Shown: positions 1-9,743 of the stretch, piece after piece
Layout: every line of letters starts with the position of its first letter
Position numbering within the stretch: the stretch's first letter is position 1
NCBI GenBank assembly: GCA_023375675.1
Contig: JALQBC010000047.1
Location: forward strand, 62,001-126,000
Reading direction: 5' to 3'
DNA length: 64,000 nt
Origin: Cytospora piceicola
Lineage: Eukaryota > Ascomycota > Sordariomycetes > Diaporthales > Cytosporaceae
Made by a program: the position numbers and the translations under genes
The notes under the pieces: model-generated
Seen by the model: the letters and a program-made list of their open reading frames with translations, nothing else
Databases searched by the model: none
Told to the model about the DNA's origin: nothing

Positions 1-2215
1 TGACTGAGTTGACGCCGAGAGATGTCTGGTCGCGCCGTTGCATGTCCCAAGATACCGACATGAGCCCGTGCAGAGTCAGGACCAAGCTCAGTACGTTCAG
101 TCCCTCGTGCTGAGATGGGGAGCTGCCCGGGACCGGCGTGAGGTACGACTTGACCATTGGCAGGAACATGGGTACGGCGGGTTTCGATGTTGGAGATGAA
201 GAGGAAGCACTTTGCCAAGCACTTGCCCATGCCGCAGCATCAGCCGCCTCCCAAACGCTCTGAGAACAAGGCATAGCACATCGCAACTCGAATGAGGACA
301 TACAGAGACTCTGACAAAACAAGACTGCGTGCTGCGTATCCCACATGAAACAGAGCAGCGCTAGTCTTTTCTTTTGCTCAGCCTCGGCCCAATGTCTCCA
401 GGCCCTTTCTTGCGAAGCAGCATCTTGCGTGGGGCCAGGAATATTAGCGATAGACTGGCAGTCAGACCTTCGAATCAGGTTGATCAGGAGACCGTGGAAG
501 AGATGGCTCATGTCATGTTGCTTCTGGCCCGCCCTGGACTTGCCGAAGGACTCGACAAGCAGGATCGTCTGCAGCGTCCACAGCTCGGGACGGGGCGAGA
601 AGCCAGCATGGGCGAAGATGCTGGGCCGGATCACGTCGTGGATGCATACGGCAAGCTGATGGGCGTTCTTGTCTGAGTACGTGGCCCCAAGCAAAACGAT
701 TGACAGCAGTAGCAGTGGTTCGACCCGGCTTGGCTCAAAGGTGGGCAGGTGCACCAGGGGATATGCCGAGTTGAAATGAGTGAAGTACAGGTCTAGCCAT
801 GATTGTAGGGAGCTGATTGACAGGAGGGGATGGTCTCGAATGGGAGACTCCGACGACTGATGCGGAATACTAGGACTAGCAGCTTCAATCACAACCAGCA
901 GCCGTTCGCGGACCTCATCTTCGATTTGTGGGAGCTGTTCTGGCATCCTTAACATCGAAAGCGGCCGTTCGGGCGACTGTGGTACGGGTCGGCTGGATTG
1001 CGCGAGAGCAGGATGGATATTGGAAGATACATCACTCCGGCCATTGCTAGCAGCGCCTTGCCTCCTGTCAGACTGGCGTCTGTCACCGGCAGTCTGAATA
1101 GCAGATACCCTTGCGGTATTACTTGCTGTGGGGGTATGGGGTTGCCTCTGACTGAAACTGCTTTGTATGGATGATGATGACATCTCATGCGAGTGATTCT
1201 CCTCTCGCCTGGGACTGCCCCTGGGTGCGTCTTCCGACCACGGGCGCCAACTGACACCGGCTCGGGATTCGGGAGTAGGGTTCTGTGCCTGCTGAGCTGG
1301 TACCATCTCAGGTGTGTGCTCGGGTTGAATGTCTTGTCTGTTGTATGTGCTCTGGTCTTGAAATCCTGGCTGGGCACTTGTGAGACCAAAGCCAGAAGCT
1401 GTCGCTGCCTCTAAGTTGAATAACCAGTTGTAGTCGAGGGCAGTGGTGTATGGCATATTGAAAGAGCTAGCAGTATCTGGCTGGAAAGCAGGATGATATT
1501 CTAGCTCGACATGGTTGGCTGACAGCTGTGGCCTTGCAGTCGGAATAGCTGGCTGGAAACCGTAGTCAAATTCTGGTGGATCATATGTTGCAGGAGCAGC
1601 ACATCGTGGCTCCGAGACTGACGTGTCCAGGACGTTGAGAGTACCACTAAAGTAATCCTCATTATCGGCGTCAAGTTGATAGTGATGACCACCTTGACCC
1701 TCGTCAGAGACAGGAGGTGATACAACTTGTATAGAGGACTCAAGTCCGGAAGCAGCCCAGGAACCGGTTGCTTCTGCTGGCTCTTGACGAGGACGCTTCT
1801 GGACGACACTCCCGTCAGGGGCCTTCCAGGACCTCTTGCGTGTATCCAGAGTACCGCAGCCTGGCCCGCCAGCTTCCTGGTCCCTTTGACGGTGACGATT
1901 CATGTGCCTCTCTAAAGGAGGAAGGTCAGCACTGTAACGCAAGCCCTGCATAGTGGATAGAGTTTGATTACCCAGCAGATCCGGCCGCTTGAATGTTGCG
2001 CTACACCGAGGGCAGGCTGAGTCGCCTGCGGTATGGTTTAGGGAGTGCCTCTGCATGTGTTCCATTCGGGTAAATCGCTTGTTACACCCTGGATGTGTAC
2101 ACTCGAACCTCTTGGGGTTGTGAGATCGCCGAGCACTGCTTCCATCGATAGCCCCTGAGCCCGTCCGGGCTGCAACATGGATGGCTCTCGCCCCGCGTTC
2201 GTCCTGCCGGTCCAT
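1..2215 (-). CDS. hxnR: C2H2 zinc-finger transcription factor with fungal-specific regulatory domain, HxnR-like; 3' end beyond the left edge
   Basis: Exon 1 is 1972-2215 and the intron is 1912-1971 (GTAATC...TTTAG). Exon 2 stays open from 1911 through position 1, so the C-terminus is missing. Splicing restores the second finger: C39/C44/H57/H61 form finger 1 and C68/C71/H84/H88 form finger 2. Without splicing the last two histidines are lost from frame. A low-complexity Ser/Gln/Pro linker follows, then a helical region like the fungal-specific transcription factor domain (PF04082 type), with a Trp-Leu-Asp-Leu-Tyr-Phe stretch and a His-Leu-Pro-Thr-Phe motif. In Aspergillus nidulans a factor of this architecture, HxnR, is the pathway-specific activator of nicotinate catabolism. 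The symbol rests on architecture plus neighbours (nine other hxn-type genes to the right), not on an alignment. It is divergent from the hxnX-like gene. Start chosen as the first in-frame ATG before the fingers. Confidence 0.8.
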   Translation of the reverse strand, partial: MDRQDERGARAIHVAARTGSGAIDGSSARRSHNPKRFECTHPGCNKRFTRMEHMQRHSLNHTAGDSACPRCSATFKRPDLLGNQTLSTMQGLRYSADLPPLERHMNRHRQRDQEAGGPGCGTLDTRKRSWKAPDGSVVQKRPRQEPAEATGSWAASGLESSIQVVSPPVSDEGQGGHHYQLDADNEDYFSGTLNVLDTSVSEPRCAAPATYDPPEFDYGFQPAIPTARPQLSANHVELEYHPAFQPDTASSFNMPYTTALDYNWLFNLEAATASGFGLTSAQPGFQDQSTYNRQDIQPEHTPEMVPAQQAQNPTPESRAGVSWRPWSEDAPRGSPRREENHSHEMSSSSIQSSFSQRQPHTPTASNTARVSAIQTAGDRRQSDRRQGAASNGRSDVSSNIHPALAQSSRPVPQSPERPLSMLRMPEQLPQIEDEVRERLLVVIEAASPSIPHQSSESPIRDHPLLSISSLQSWLDLYFTHFNSAYPLVHLPTFEPSRVEPLLLLSIVLLGATYSDKNAHQLAVCIHDVIRPSIFAHAGFSPRPELWTLQTILLVESFGKSRAGQKQHDMSHLFHGLLINLIRRSDCQSIANIPGPTQDAASQERAWRHWAEAEQKKRLALLCFMWDTQHAVLFCQSLCMSSFELRCAMPCSQSVWEAADAAAWASAWQSASSSSPTSKPAVPMFLPMVKSYLTPVPGSSPSQHEGLNVLSLVLTLHGLMSVSWDMQRRDQTSLGVNSV

Positions 2216-2941
2216 CTTCGGCGATGGTGTAATTTGCACGGGAGTGGGAAGAAGTGAGAGACTCTCCCAACATACAGAGTGTAGATAGTGAGCTCTTACG
2301 AACGTGGCGTAGATGGGGGAGAGGCTTGGGGTTTTACTTTCTCTTCTACCGGGCATGTCGTCCTAGCCCCTTATCAGGTCCCCCACTCAAGCCATCTTTC
2401 CCCGGATTCGTCCACGATCCACTACCCCACCCCCATGTGTGACAAGATGCAAGCTCATGCCGGTGACGATCATCAGTGCGCCCGGGAAGATAAGCGGATA
2501 CGTGCGTGCGCTCTGTGATAGAGCTTGCCGGTGCGCCAGGCGTCGATATCGATCTCACTGTACTGCGTAGCAAGCCGTTTCTCCCCACTCGTGCCAAGTG
2601 TGGCAGACAGTATTATTTTCTCGGGGTATTTGGATTACCGATATGCTTTGGGGTCTCTAATCATGAGGGTGTGTTATGTAACATCGTATCGCTTGTTCAA
2701 CGACATGTGATGATGGCGCCCTCCGACCCGTATTTGGTGATGGTGTCTATGCCGCAGGTAGTACTAGCATCAAAGGGCAATTCAAAGAAGATACGACGTT
2801 GTACTCCACCCTCGTTTACCTGACAGTTCGATGTACAATACAGTTTTCACCGTCCGGCCATCAGACACAACAACATTATTGGCTGAAGGCTTTCATCGTA
2901 GCAACACAGTTCATTGCATACTTGCATAAACATTCGACATC
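2216..2941. promoter_or_regulatory. Divergent intergenic region between hxnR-like and hxnX-like genes
   Basis: About 0.73 kb separates the two start codons, so it should hold both promoters. No convincing open frame lies in it. One AGATAA (HGATAR) site at 2488-2493 could bind a GATA nitrogen regulator, but such sites occur by chance at this density. No strong TATA box is evident. Confidence 0.4.
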
Positions 2942-4413
2942 ATGCCGTCCTGGGACTCACTACCGGTGCAGGAAAAGATAGTTCGAGACGATTCAAGCAA
3001 GCTCAATGTACGTGATTCTGATGCCAACGTTGATTCGGTGTTCCTGACGTGCCTTAGGTTATAGTCGTTGGTGGTGGCCTTGGGGGCCTCGGAGCGGCTA
3101 TTGCTACTCTTTTGGCTGGACACAATGTCACCGTTCTTGAAGCTGCATCTCAGATTGGCGAGGTTGGAGCTGGAATTCAAGTTCTTCCCAACTCAGCACG
3201 GGTTCTCTTTTCATGGGGACTGAAGGACAGTCTCGAGCCCTTTGCCACGAAACCCACACAATGCAACTTCATCGGCTGGAGGGGAAATCATCTCTCAGAT
3301 ATGGACTACCTGGGCTACGCCGCTGCATCGGGAGCGCCCTTCTGGGACTTCTACAGGATGAATCTTCACAGATGTCTACTGGAGAGAGCGGCGCTGCTCG
3401 GAGCCACGCTTATCACGAATGCAAGAGTGACGAACTTCGTCGTCTCCGAAGACGAATCCATATCCACAGTGTTCTGTGCAGACGGGAGAACTTTCGAAGC
3501 GGATCTTGTAGTCGGAGCGGATGGGATCAACTCAAAGCTGCGAGAGGCCTTCCTGGGTAAAGAGGACCCTCCCGTACCGACCGGCGATCTTGCATACCGA
3601 CTACTGTTGAACACCGAGGAAATGAGAAAGAACCCGGAACTACGAAAGTTTGTGGATGAGCCCCAAGTCAACTATTGGGTCGGGCCGGGCAAGCACGCTG
3701 TGAACTACGTTCTCAGAGGCAAAGCGGCAACCAGCGACGACTACAAGAACGACCCAAGTCTCCTGTTCAACATGGTTCTCCTTGTCCCAGACGACATGCC
3801 AGCGGGTGCAAACACTTTGGAAGGCAACATCGAGGAGATGCGTGCGCACTTTGCCGACTGGGACCCCCGTATTCCGAAGCTCCTCTCCATGTGCGATTCG
3901 GTGCTCAAGTGGCGGCTGATGATCCGCCCGGGCCTCGAGCCAACGTGGTCGCATCCTTCAGGGACCTTCACCATGCTTGGCGACGCGGTGCATGCTACCT
4001 TGCCGTATCTAGCTAGTGGTGCTGGTATGGCCCTTGAAGACGCTGGTGTCCTCGGTCTTTGCCTCGGCCGGTTGAAGGGCAAGTCCGCGGCAGAGAAGAG
4101 AAAGGCCCTTGATGTGTATGAGGCATGTAGACGCGAGAGGACAGAGGAGGTAGTGAGACGGGGGACGTACAACCAGTGGATGTATCATCTTGAAGATGGT
4201 AAGGAACAGCAGGCGCGGGATGAGAAGTTCCGGAAGTTTGGGGAGATAGACCGGGAGTGGCTGAGTGGGAAGCAGTCGCCTGTGTTGCCGGTATCTCAGG
4301 AGACAGGAGACGATCCGTTCCCTTGGAGGTTTCATGGGGTAGCTCGGTGGCTGTTAACGTATGACATGTGGGCAGACGTGGAGGCGAAGGCGTCCAGGTA
4401 TGGTGGCTTTTAG
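2942..4413 (+). CDS. hxnX: FAD-dependent monooxygenase, salicylate hydroxylase / 6-hydroxynicotinate 3-monooxygenase type, HxnX-like
   Basis: join(2942..3007,3058..4413), 473 aa; the 50-nt intron has a GTACGT donor and TTAG acceptor. The spliced N-terminus completes the dinucleotide-binding fold: the GxGxxG glycines are at residues 27-32 and an acidic residue ends the second strand. The group A flavoprotein DG motif (GADG) lies near residue 175 and the GD motif (LGDAVHATLPYLASGAG) near 329-346. Length and motifs fit single-component aromatic hydroxylases using FAD and NAD(P)H. In the A. nidulans pathway HxnX hydroxylates 6-hydroxynicotinate to 2,5-dihydroxypyridine; that substrate is inferred here from context. 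I recall the A. nidulans enzyme as peroxisomal, but this protein ends Arg-Tyr-Gly-Gly-Phe, with no SKL-type PTS1. It is convergent with the hxnT-like gene. Confidence 0.8.
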
Positions 4414-4870
4414 GTATTAAGATATTCTCCAGAATGCTAGGTTCATTGTAATTCCTCGTTCTATGACTTTCCTGACTTCCATTGCACTTGTTCCGTCTCT
4501 CGCCTTTCACATCCATCATCGTTCGCTCACTCACTGGAGACCTTGAGTTTAGCAGCGTACTACTATGAATCTAGCAATGCTCAGAAATGATGAACCAAAA
4601 TGAGTACTTTGATGCCCAGGGAGGCCACTTGATTAGTATTCCATTGAAAGGCTTATGTGCACAGATTGGAGAGTTTATTTTACACCGGCCACATAGGCTT
4701 GGAGTTGACAATCCTTTGGTTATTATTATGGTCCATGGGTGGGTGATGGAGCTGATATAGGTGATTGGCTTTGATTGCTACCGATGTTCAAGACGTGCTT
4801 TTCTGCGTATCTTCTGCTACCTAAGACGTTTCTGGGCCATTCCTCGACCAGAGAGCCATTTTGCCACCTC
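4414..4870. other. Convergent 3' intergenic region between hxnX-like and hxnT-like genes
   Basis: About 0.46 kb between two stop codons facing each other. It should contain both 3' untranslated regions. I see no open frame or structured element. Confidence 0.5.
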
Positions 4871-6256
4871 TCATTTCTTGACCTCATCATAGAATGGGTA
4901 GTCATTGTATCCTTTCTCAGGAGGATCAGCTCCATAGAACGTCGTCCGGTCATATGGGTTCAACTCCCATCCGTTCTTCAACCTCTCCACCAGGTCAGGG
5001 TTGGCGATGAAGTGGCGACCGAATACAATAGCATCGGCCCCTTCGCTGTCCAACTTAGACACGACGTTATCCCTGTTGAAGCTTCCGGCCGCTATAAACT
5101 TGATCCCAGCAGGCTTCAAGATGTCCCGGAAGGGAGTCAACGAGTTCTTCTTGACAGGGGCCTTCTCTGCTCCATTGCTGGCGGTATACTCCGCAAGAGC
5201 CTCCATCTTCTTCTGCTCGTCAAGAACTTCGTCAAAACGAGGCTCAACCCTTTTTATGAGACATGTATTAGCTTCGCATTTCCGCTAGGACTGAATTGAA
5301 CCATGTCACTTACATATGAACGTATGCTGGCCTGTCGGAAGCTGGGGAGCTAGCAATCTTCTCGCACAAGTATGACCAGTGCGCGTTGGGGTCACTGTCC
5401 CGAGTGTCCTGGAAGTAGTTGTATGGAGAAAGACGAATGCCGACACGCCCGGATCCAATGGCACCGCAGACAGCCGTGAGGACCTCGGTGACGAACCTCG
5501 ATCGGTTCTCGATGGAGCCTCCGTAGGCGTCTGTCCTCTTGTTGACATTGTCATGTAGGAACTGGTCCAGCAGGTAGCCATTTGCACCATGAATTTCAAC
5601 ACCGTCAAAGCCAGCCTCACTGACAGCCCTCTTCGCCGCCGCCGCCCATTCAGCAGTCAACTCGTGAATCTCCTCCACAGTCAGGGGCCTGGGCGGGCCG
5701 TCTGCGCACGATGTCCCGTCGAGGTAAGACCCGTTCATAGGAATATCACTCGAAGACACCGGCTGCTTGCCACCACGCATGCCAGCGGACGACGCTCGTC
5801 CGGTATGCCACAGCTGACATGCGATGAAGCCACCCTTGGCATGGACGGCATCGGTGACCTTCCGCCAGCCGGCCAGCTGCTCTGGCGAGAAGACTCCAGG
5901 GCATCCGGGGTAAGCACTAGCATCGAGGCAGATGTCTGTTGCCTCTGTGAGTTGCAAACCGCCAGGGGTCGCTCGGTCAGAGTAGTACTTGACAACTCGT
6001 TCACCCGGAACGTAGACGCCACGCGACAAGAATTCATTTCTCATGCGTGTCAAAGGTGCCTAGGGCCATGTTAGATTGATTCTCAAGAAGTGTCTTAACA
6101 TAGCACGAGCATAGCTATTATCTTGTTTGTTAGGATACGGGAGTGACCAACCTGCACGATCCGATGCTGCAAGTTCCATTCTCCCAGCTCGATGGGCTTG
6201 AAAAGCGCAGTCTCTCCCAGGCGCGCAAAGGCAGGAGCAGGAGAAGAGGAACCCAT
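4871..6256 (-). CDS. hxnT: Old yellow enzyme family NADH:flavin oxidoreductase / ene-reductase, HxnT-like
   Basis: complement(join(4871..5249,5314..6059,6152..6256)), 409 aa, the usual OYE length. Introns are 92 and 64 nt. Splicing joins the N-terminal strand ...RIVQ to APLTRMRNEF, the canonical OYE start. The active-site HGANGY motif places H192, N195 and Y197 for binding the substrate carbonyl and protonation. The YGGS-ENR motif and the FMN phosphate-binding GRHFIANPDL stretch near the C-terminus are intact. FMN-dependent reduction of an activated C=C is expected. In the hxn pathway this enzyme saturates a ring double bond of a hydroxylated pyridine intermediate. The frame stays open upstream to an in-frame ATG at 6388, giving a 44-residue Arg/Ser-rich extension. 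I prefer 6256 because the family starts just before the FxxLG segment. It lies downstream of and in tandem with the hxnZ-like gene. Confidence 0.88.
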
Positions 6257-7273
6257 TGTTAATCTCACAGTTGTAGATTCCCGATGGTTTGTTGTAGGGA
6301 TAGAATGAAACTTGCCAAGCTTTGCAGAATGATTGAAGACCGAGGAAGAACGTCTTGCACTGAGGAGAAAATTCCTGGCCGCAGACATTGAAATATCTCT
6401 TTAAACTTGGCTCTTTTTCTGAGACACCCTCTCCGAACACAAAGGCCCTATTTTGCTCCCCATTGCAGAGCCTCTGTACCTGCATCCAAAGTAACTTCTT
6501 TGCCTGTCTCGGCGGCATTTCCACTGCACGTATTAGTGGGGGTGGAGTATGGCTCCACTCTGATGGTCGTAAATGGGGTTGAGGCGGGAGGAAACGTCGC
6601 AATTTTCCAGTTATACATGAAATAGTGCATGTCAGGGATACACTCCCCGATATGAAGTACCTAGGTATCTCACCGGCAAAGAATGACGAGGCCGTTATGT
6701 TGAGCCATCTATGTGGATGACAGCAATCTCATGTCAGATATGCCTGACCGGCAAGCAGAGCCCATGAGCAAGGGGCATACCTTAGGTGTGCAATCAGGCG
6801 GGGCGGTAAATGTGAGCGATATCAGCAAAACCAGCTGAGCAGGTAGCTGCGCTTCAAAGTATGAGAAGTACATCTCATGGACCCAGAATAGAGGGCAGGG
6901 GCGGAAGGGGTGAAATGCGAAGTGGTTAAGTGGTGTAGTAATGAATAACTTCATGTACATGAATAGTCCATCGACCAATCCAAAGGGGTATTCTTCTAAT
7001 TACGTGTTACTAGTACGGTTCTAGTGAGATATGTAACACACCCGTCACACCAGGACTTCACTGGTTATCACGAGTTTGGAAAAGCTGAAAAGACTCTTGC
7101 CAGTAAAAACGGAAGGCAAATCCGAACAGAACACAGAAGTGAGATAACATCAGACAAACGGTCGGATCACAGGCAGAGTCTCCTGTAAAAGTCATTGCTG
7201 TATAAAACCCTCAATCATCGCCCTTAAAACCACGTTTTATAACATCCCGACCCAGGGAGACCTCAAGCCGCGC
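6257..7273. other. Intergenic region between hxnT-like and hxnZ-like genes
   Basis: About 1.0 kb. It holds the promoter and 5' leader of the hxnT-like gene and the 3' end of the hxnZ-like gene. The short open frames here have no recognisable domain or plausible splice partners. No RNA gene or repeat seen. Confidence 0.45.
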
Positions 7274-9087
7274 TCAGATCGACGCATGACCATGTGTCTC
7301 GAAAGGCAGGCCAAGGCAGAAGATTCCTGCCACAATCCACAGTGCAGCACTTGCGTAGATAGGTACTACCGAGTATCCAGCGTAGGTTGAAATGAGTGAG
7401 GCTACTAGTCCGCCCAGCCGGAGGAGCGTAGCAGCAATTCCTGTTCCAGTGCCGCGGACCGGTGCAGGGAACGATTCAGGTGTGAATGCAAACATGATGG
7501 CATATTCTGTGAAGGCAACGTTCAGTACAAGGTAACAAAGTGGCCAGAGGGTTTGGGACTCACCAAAATTGCCGAGGATACCAGTTGCACACTGGAATCC
7601 AATATCGGCTGCTTCTGTGCCAACACCCGTGTACGCGAACAGGAACGCTCCCGTCAGTACAGCGGAAATCGCCATCATCCAGCGGCGGCCCAGTCGAGTC
7701 TCTACCGAGAAACCCGCGGCTATTGGTCCCACCACACCTACGACGGACACGATGCAGTAAACCATGTAGGTGTGGTTTAACGAGCTGCTGGCCGAGTACG
7801 TTGACTTTGTCTCAAGGTAAGACGTGATGAAAGCGAAGTAAAGAGGGTAGGCGATGCCAATGGTGAGCCATATGAGGAACGTAACAGACGAGTGCTGGGC
7901 CATTTTGACATTCGAAAAGAGCTTCTGGTAGCTATGGCTGCTGTAATCCTTGAAGTTCTCTTTGATTATTTCTGCGTATGACAGTCGTGTCTTCGGCTTC
8001 TCCGCTTGCACATCTGCTGACTGTGACTGACTAACGGATGTGACGGTGCCAGAGTGTGCCTCGTCAATAGCCTTGAGCATGTCCAGAGTTAGTGTCTCAG
8101 GCTTGCCGTTGTACCGAGCCACATAGTTCACAGACTCAACGGCTTCGGCATCGCGTCCTTTAGACAGGAGATATCGGGGAGACTCTGGTATCTTGAAGAG
8201 GAAAATGCGAATAAGGGCAAAGCCGATGGCAATAGCTCCAAGCGAGATCATGGTATAGCGCCTGGACATTGGTAAAACAAGTATTAGGCCCATGCTAGTC
8301 TCAACACGCAACGATGTTGGATTGTTACTTACCATCCCATATTCTTGGAAATGGGGCAGGGTGCATCAGCACTGTCACAGCCATAATTGGCCAGGAATAC
8401 CCAAGCCAAGAGAGACACAATGACCTGCCCCAGGTTCCACCATGCAGACAAGCTTGTCAACAACCACTGATTCTTCTGTGGTATGAACTCCAGGAATATA
8501 ATGCTGTCCACCGGGACATTTCCACCCGCAGCTGTGCCGATGCAAGCCCACAGAGCGCAGAACGTCACGAAGTTCTGCGAGCCGGCTACTGCACAAGCAA
8601 ATATGCCTCCAATCAGGATGGTCGCGTTGAAAGCTGGTTTTCGTCCGATCATGTCCGCGGTGATTCCCCAGAATGATGCGCCGATTATCAGACCGACGTA
8701 GTAGGCGACGGAGCTGAAGCTGAGGTGTGTTATATCGGTGAACTCGTTGGCGACGGGAGGGCGGACGGCGGTGATTCCTTGGGACCAGAAGTTGTCGACG
8801 ACCCAACCGAAGCCATTGACTATGAATAGCAACCACTGGAACCTGAAGGGAATTGCGATGTAAGTCATCCATGTGTCAATGTTAGAGGTTAGTACTTACT
8901 TGCCCATGCCAATTTCAGCAAGGTGTTGTGCAACCAGTTCAGACTTCAAACGATACGTCTCGCTGACCGAGCTACCATAGAAGTTGGACGCTTCTTGGTC
9001 GTCTACCACATCAAAATCACCCTGCCTCAACGAAGGCGCCTTCGTGGGCACCTTGGCCTTCAAGTCGTCGCTCATTGCTGGTGACAT
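7274..9087 (-). CDS. hxnZ: MFS transporter, sugar-porter / SV2-like, HxnZ-like
   Basis: complement(join(7274..7506,7564..8261,8333..8842,8900..9087)), 542 aa, about 12 membrane segments. Introns are 57, 71 and 57 nt. Splicing gives ...EIGMGKFQW, then a first membrane helix. The MFS motif GITADMIGRKP follows helix 2, PESPRYLL follows helix 6 and RLGRR follows helix 7. The last intron (7507-7563) is in phase and has no stop. I removed it because it has a good donor (GTGAGT), branch-like CTGAAC and CACAG acceptor, and because splicing restores GNFEYAIMFAFTPESFP, typical of this family. Retention would add 19 residues. The protein likely imports a pathway substrate such as a pyridine carboxylate. 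Its assignment as HxnZ rather than HxnP rests on subfamily only. A second in-frame ATG at 9075 is equally possible as the start. Confidence 0.72.
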
Positions 9088-9743
9088 TCCTGATCCTGGA
9101 GACAGATGCTGGAATGGATTGGGTTGGTAGAACTGTCTTGGCCTTCACTCTCCTGCCAGTGTTGTCCCGGTCACTATTGGATATAACTTTGTGTACCTGA
9201 TGATCACTGTCTACATATGTCCCGCTAATACCAGTCTCGATATTGGCAACACTATCAATACGCTTATCCCCTATCTGGAACACTTGTGCATACACTGGCA
9301 GTCCCAAGTGTAAGCTTCCCAAGACCATAGGAGCGTAGATATCGGCAATCAAGATACTCCGCAGGTCTACCTAGCACCAATGGAAGGACAGTGTGCTATC
9401 TGAAAGGGGAGGGATCTCTCCCCACGTTCCGCTCACAGGCTCCGCTAGCTTCTACAATAAGGACGTCGCTTCAAGTATTTGTCTGTCTCAGGATGTCACA
9501 CTATCGGTGGGGCCGACTGATTGTCACTCGAAGCATGTTGTTCCCCATTTACGATAGCACACGAGGGATCTGACCTCGAAACTGCCATATTCTTCCAGCA
9601 GGTAGCATAGGGTTGTGTCTTCATTTCTCATTCACGGCTAACAGGCAGACAGACCCACGTAAGCTGGCACGAAGAGTTCATCATGTTATCCCCAATCTGG
9701 CCCTCTATAAGATACTATCTCCTACATAGTTCATGGAAGTCTG
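9088..9743. other. Intergenic region between hxnZ-like and hxnV-like genes
   Basis: About 0.66 kb, containing the promoter of the hxnZ-like gene and the 3' end of the hxnV-like gene. No coding potential that I can support. Confidence 0.45.
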
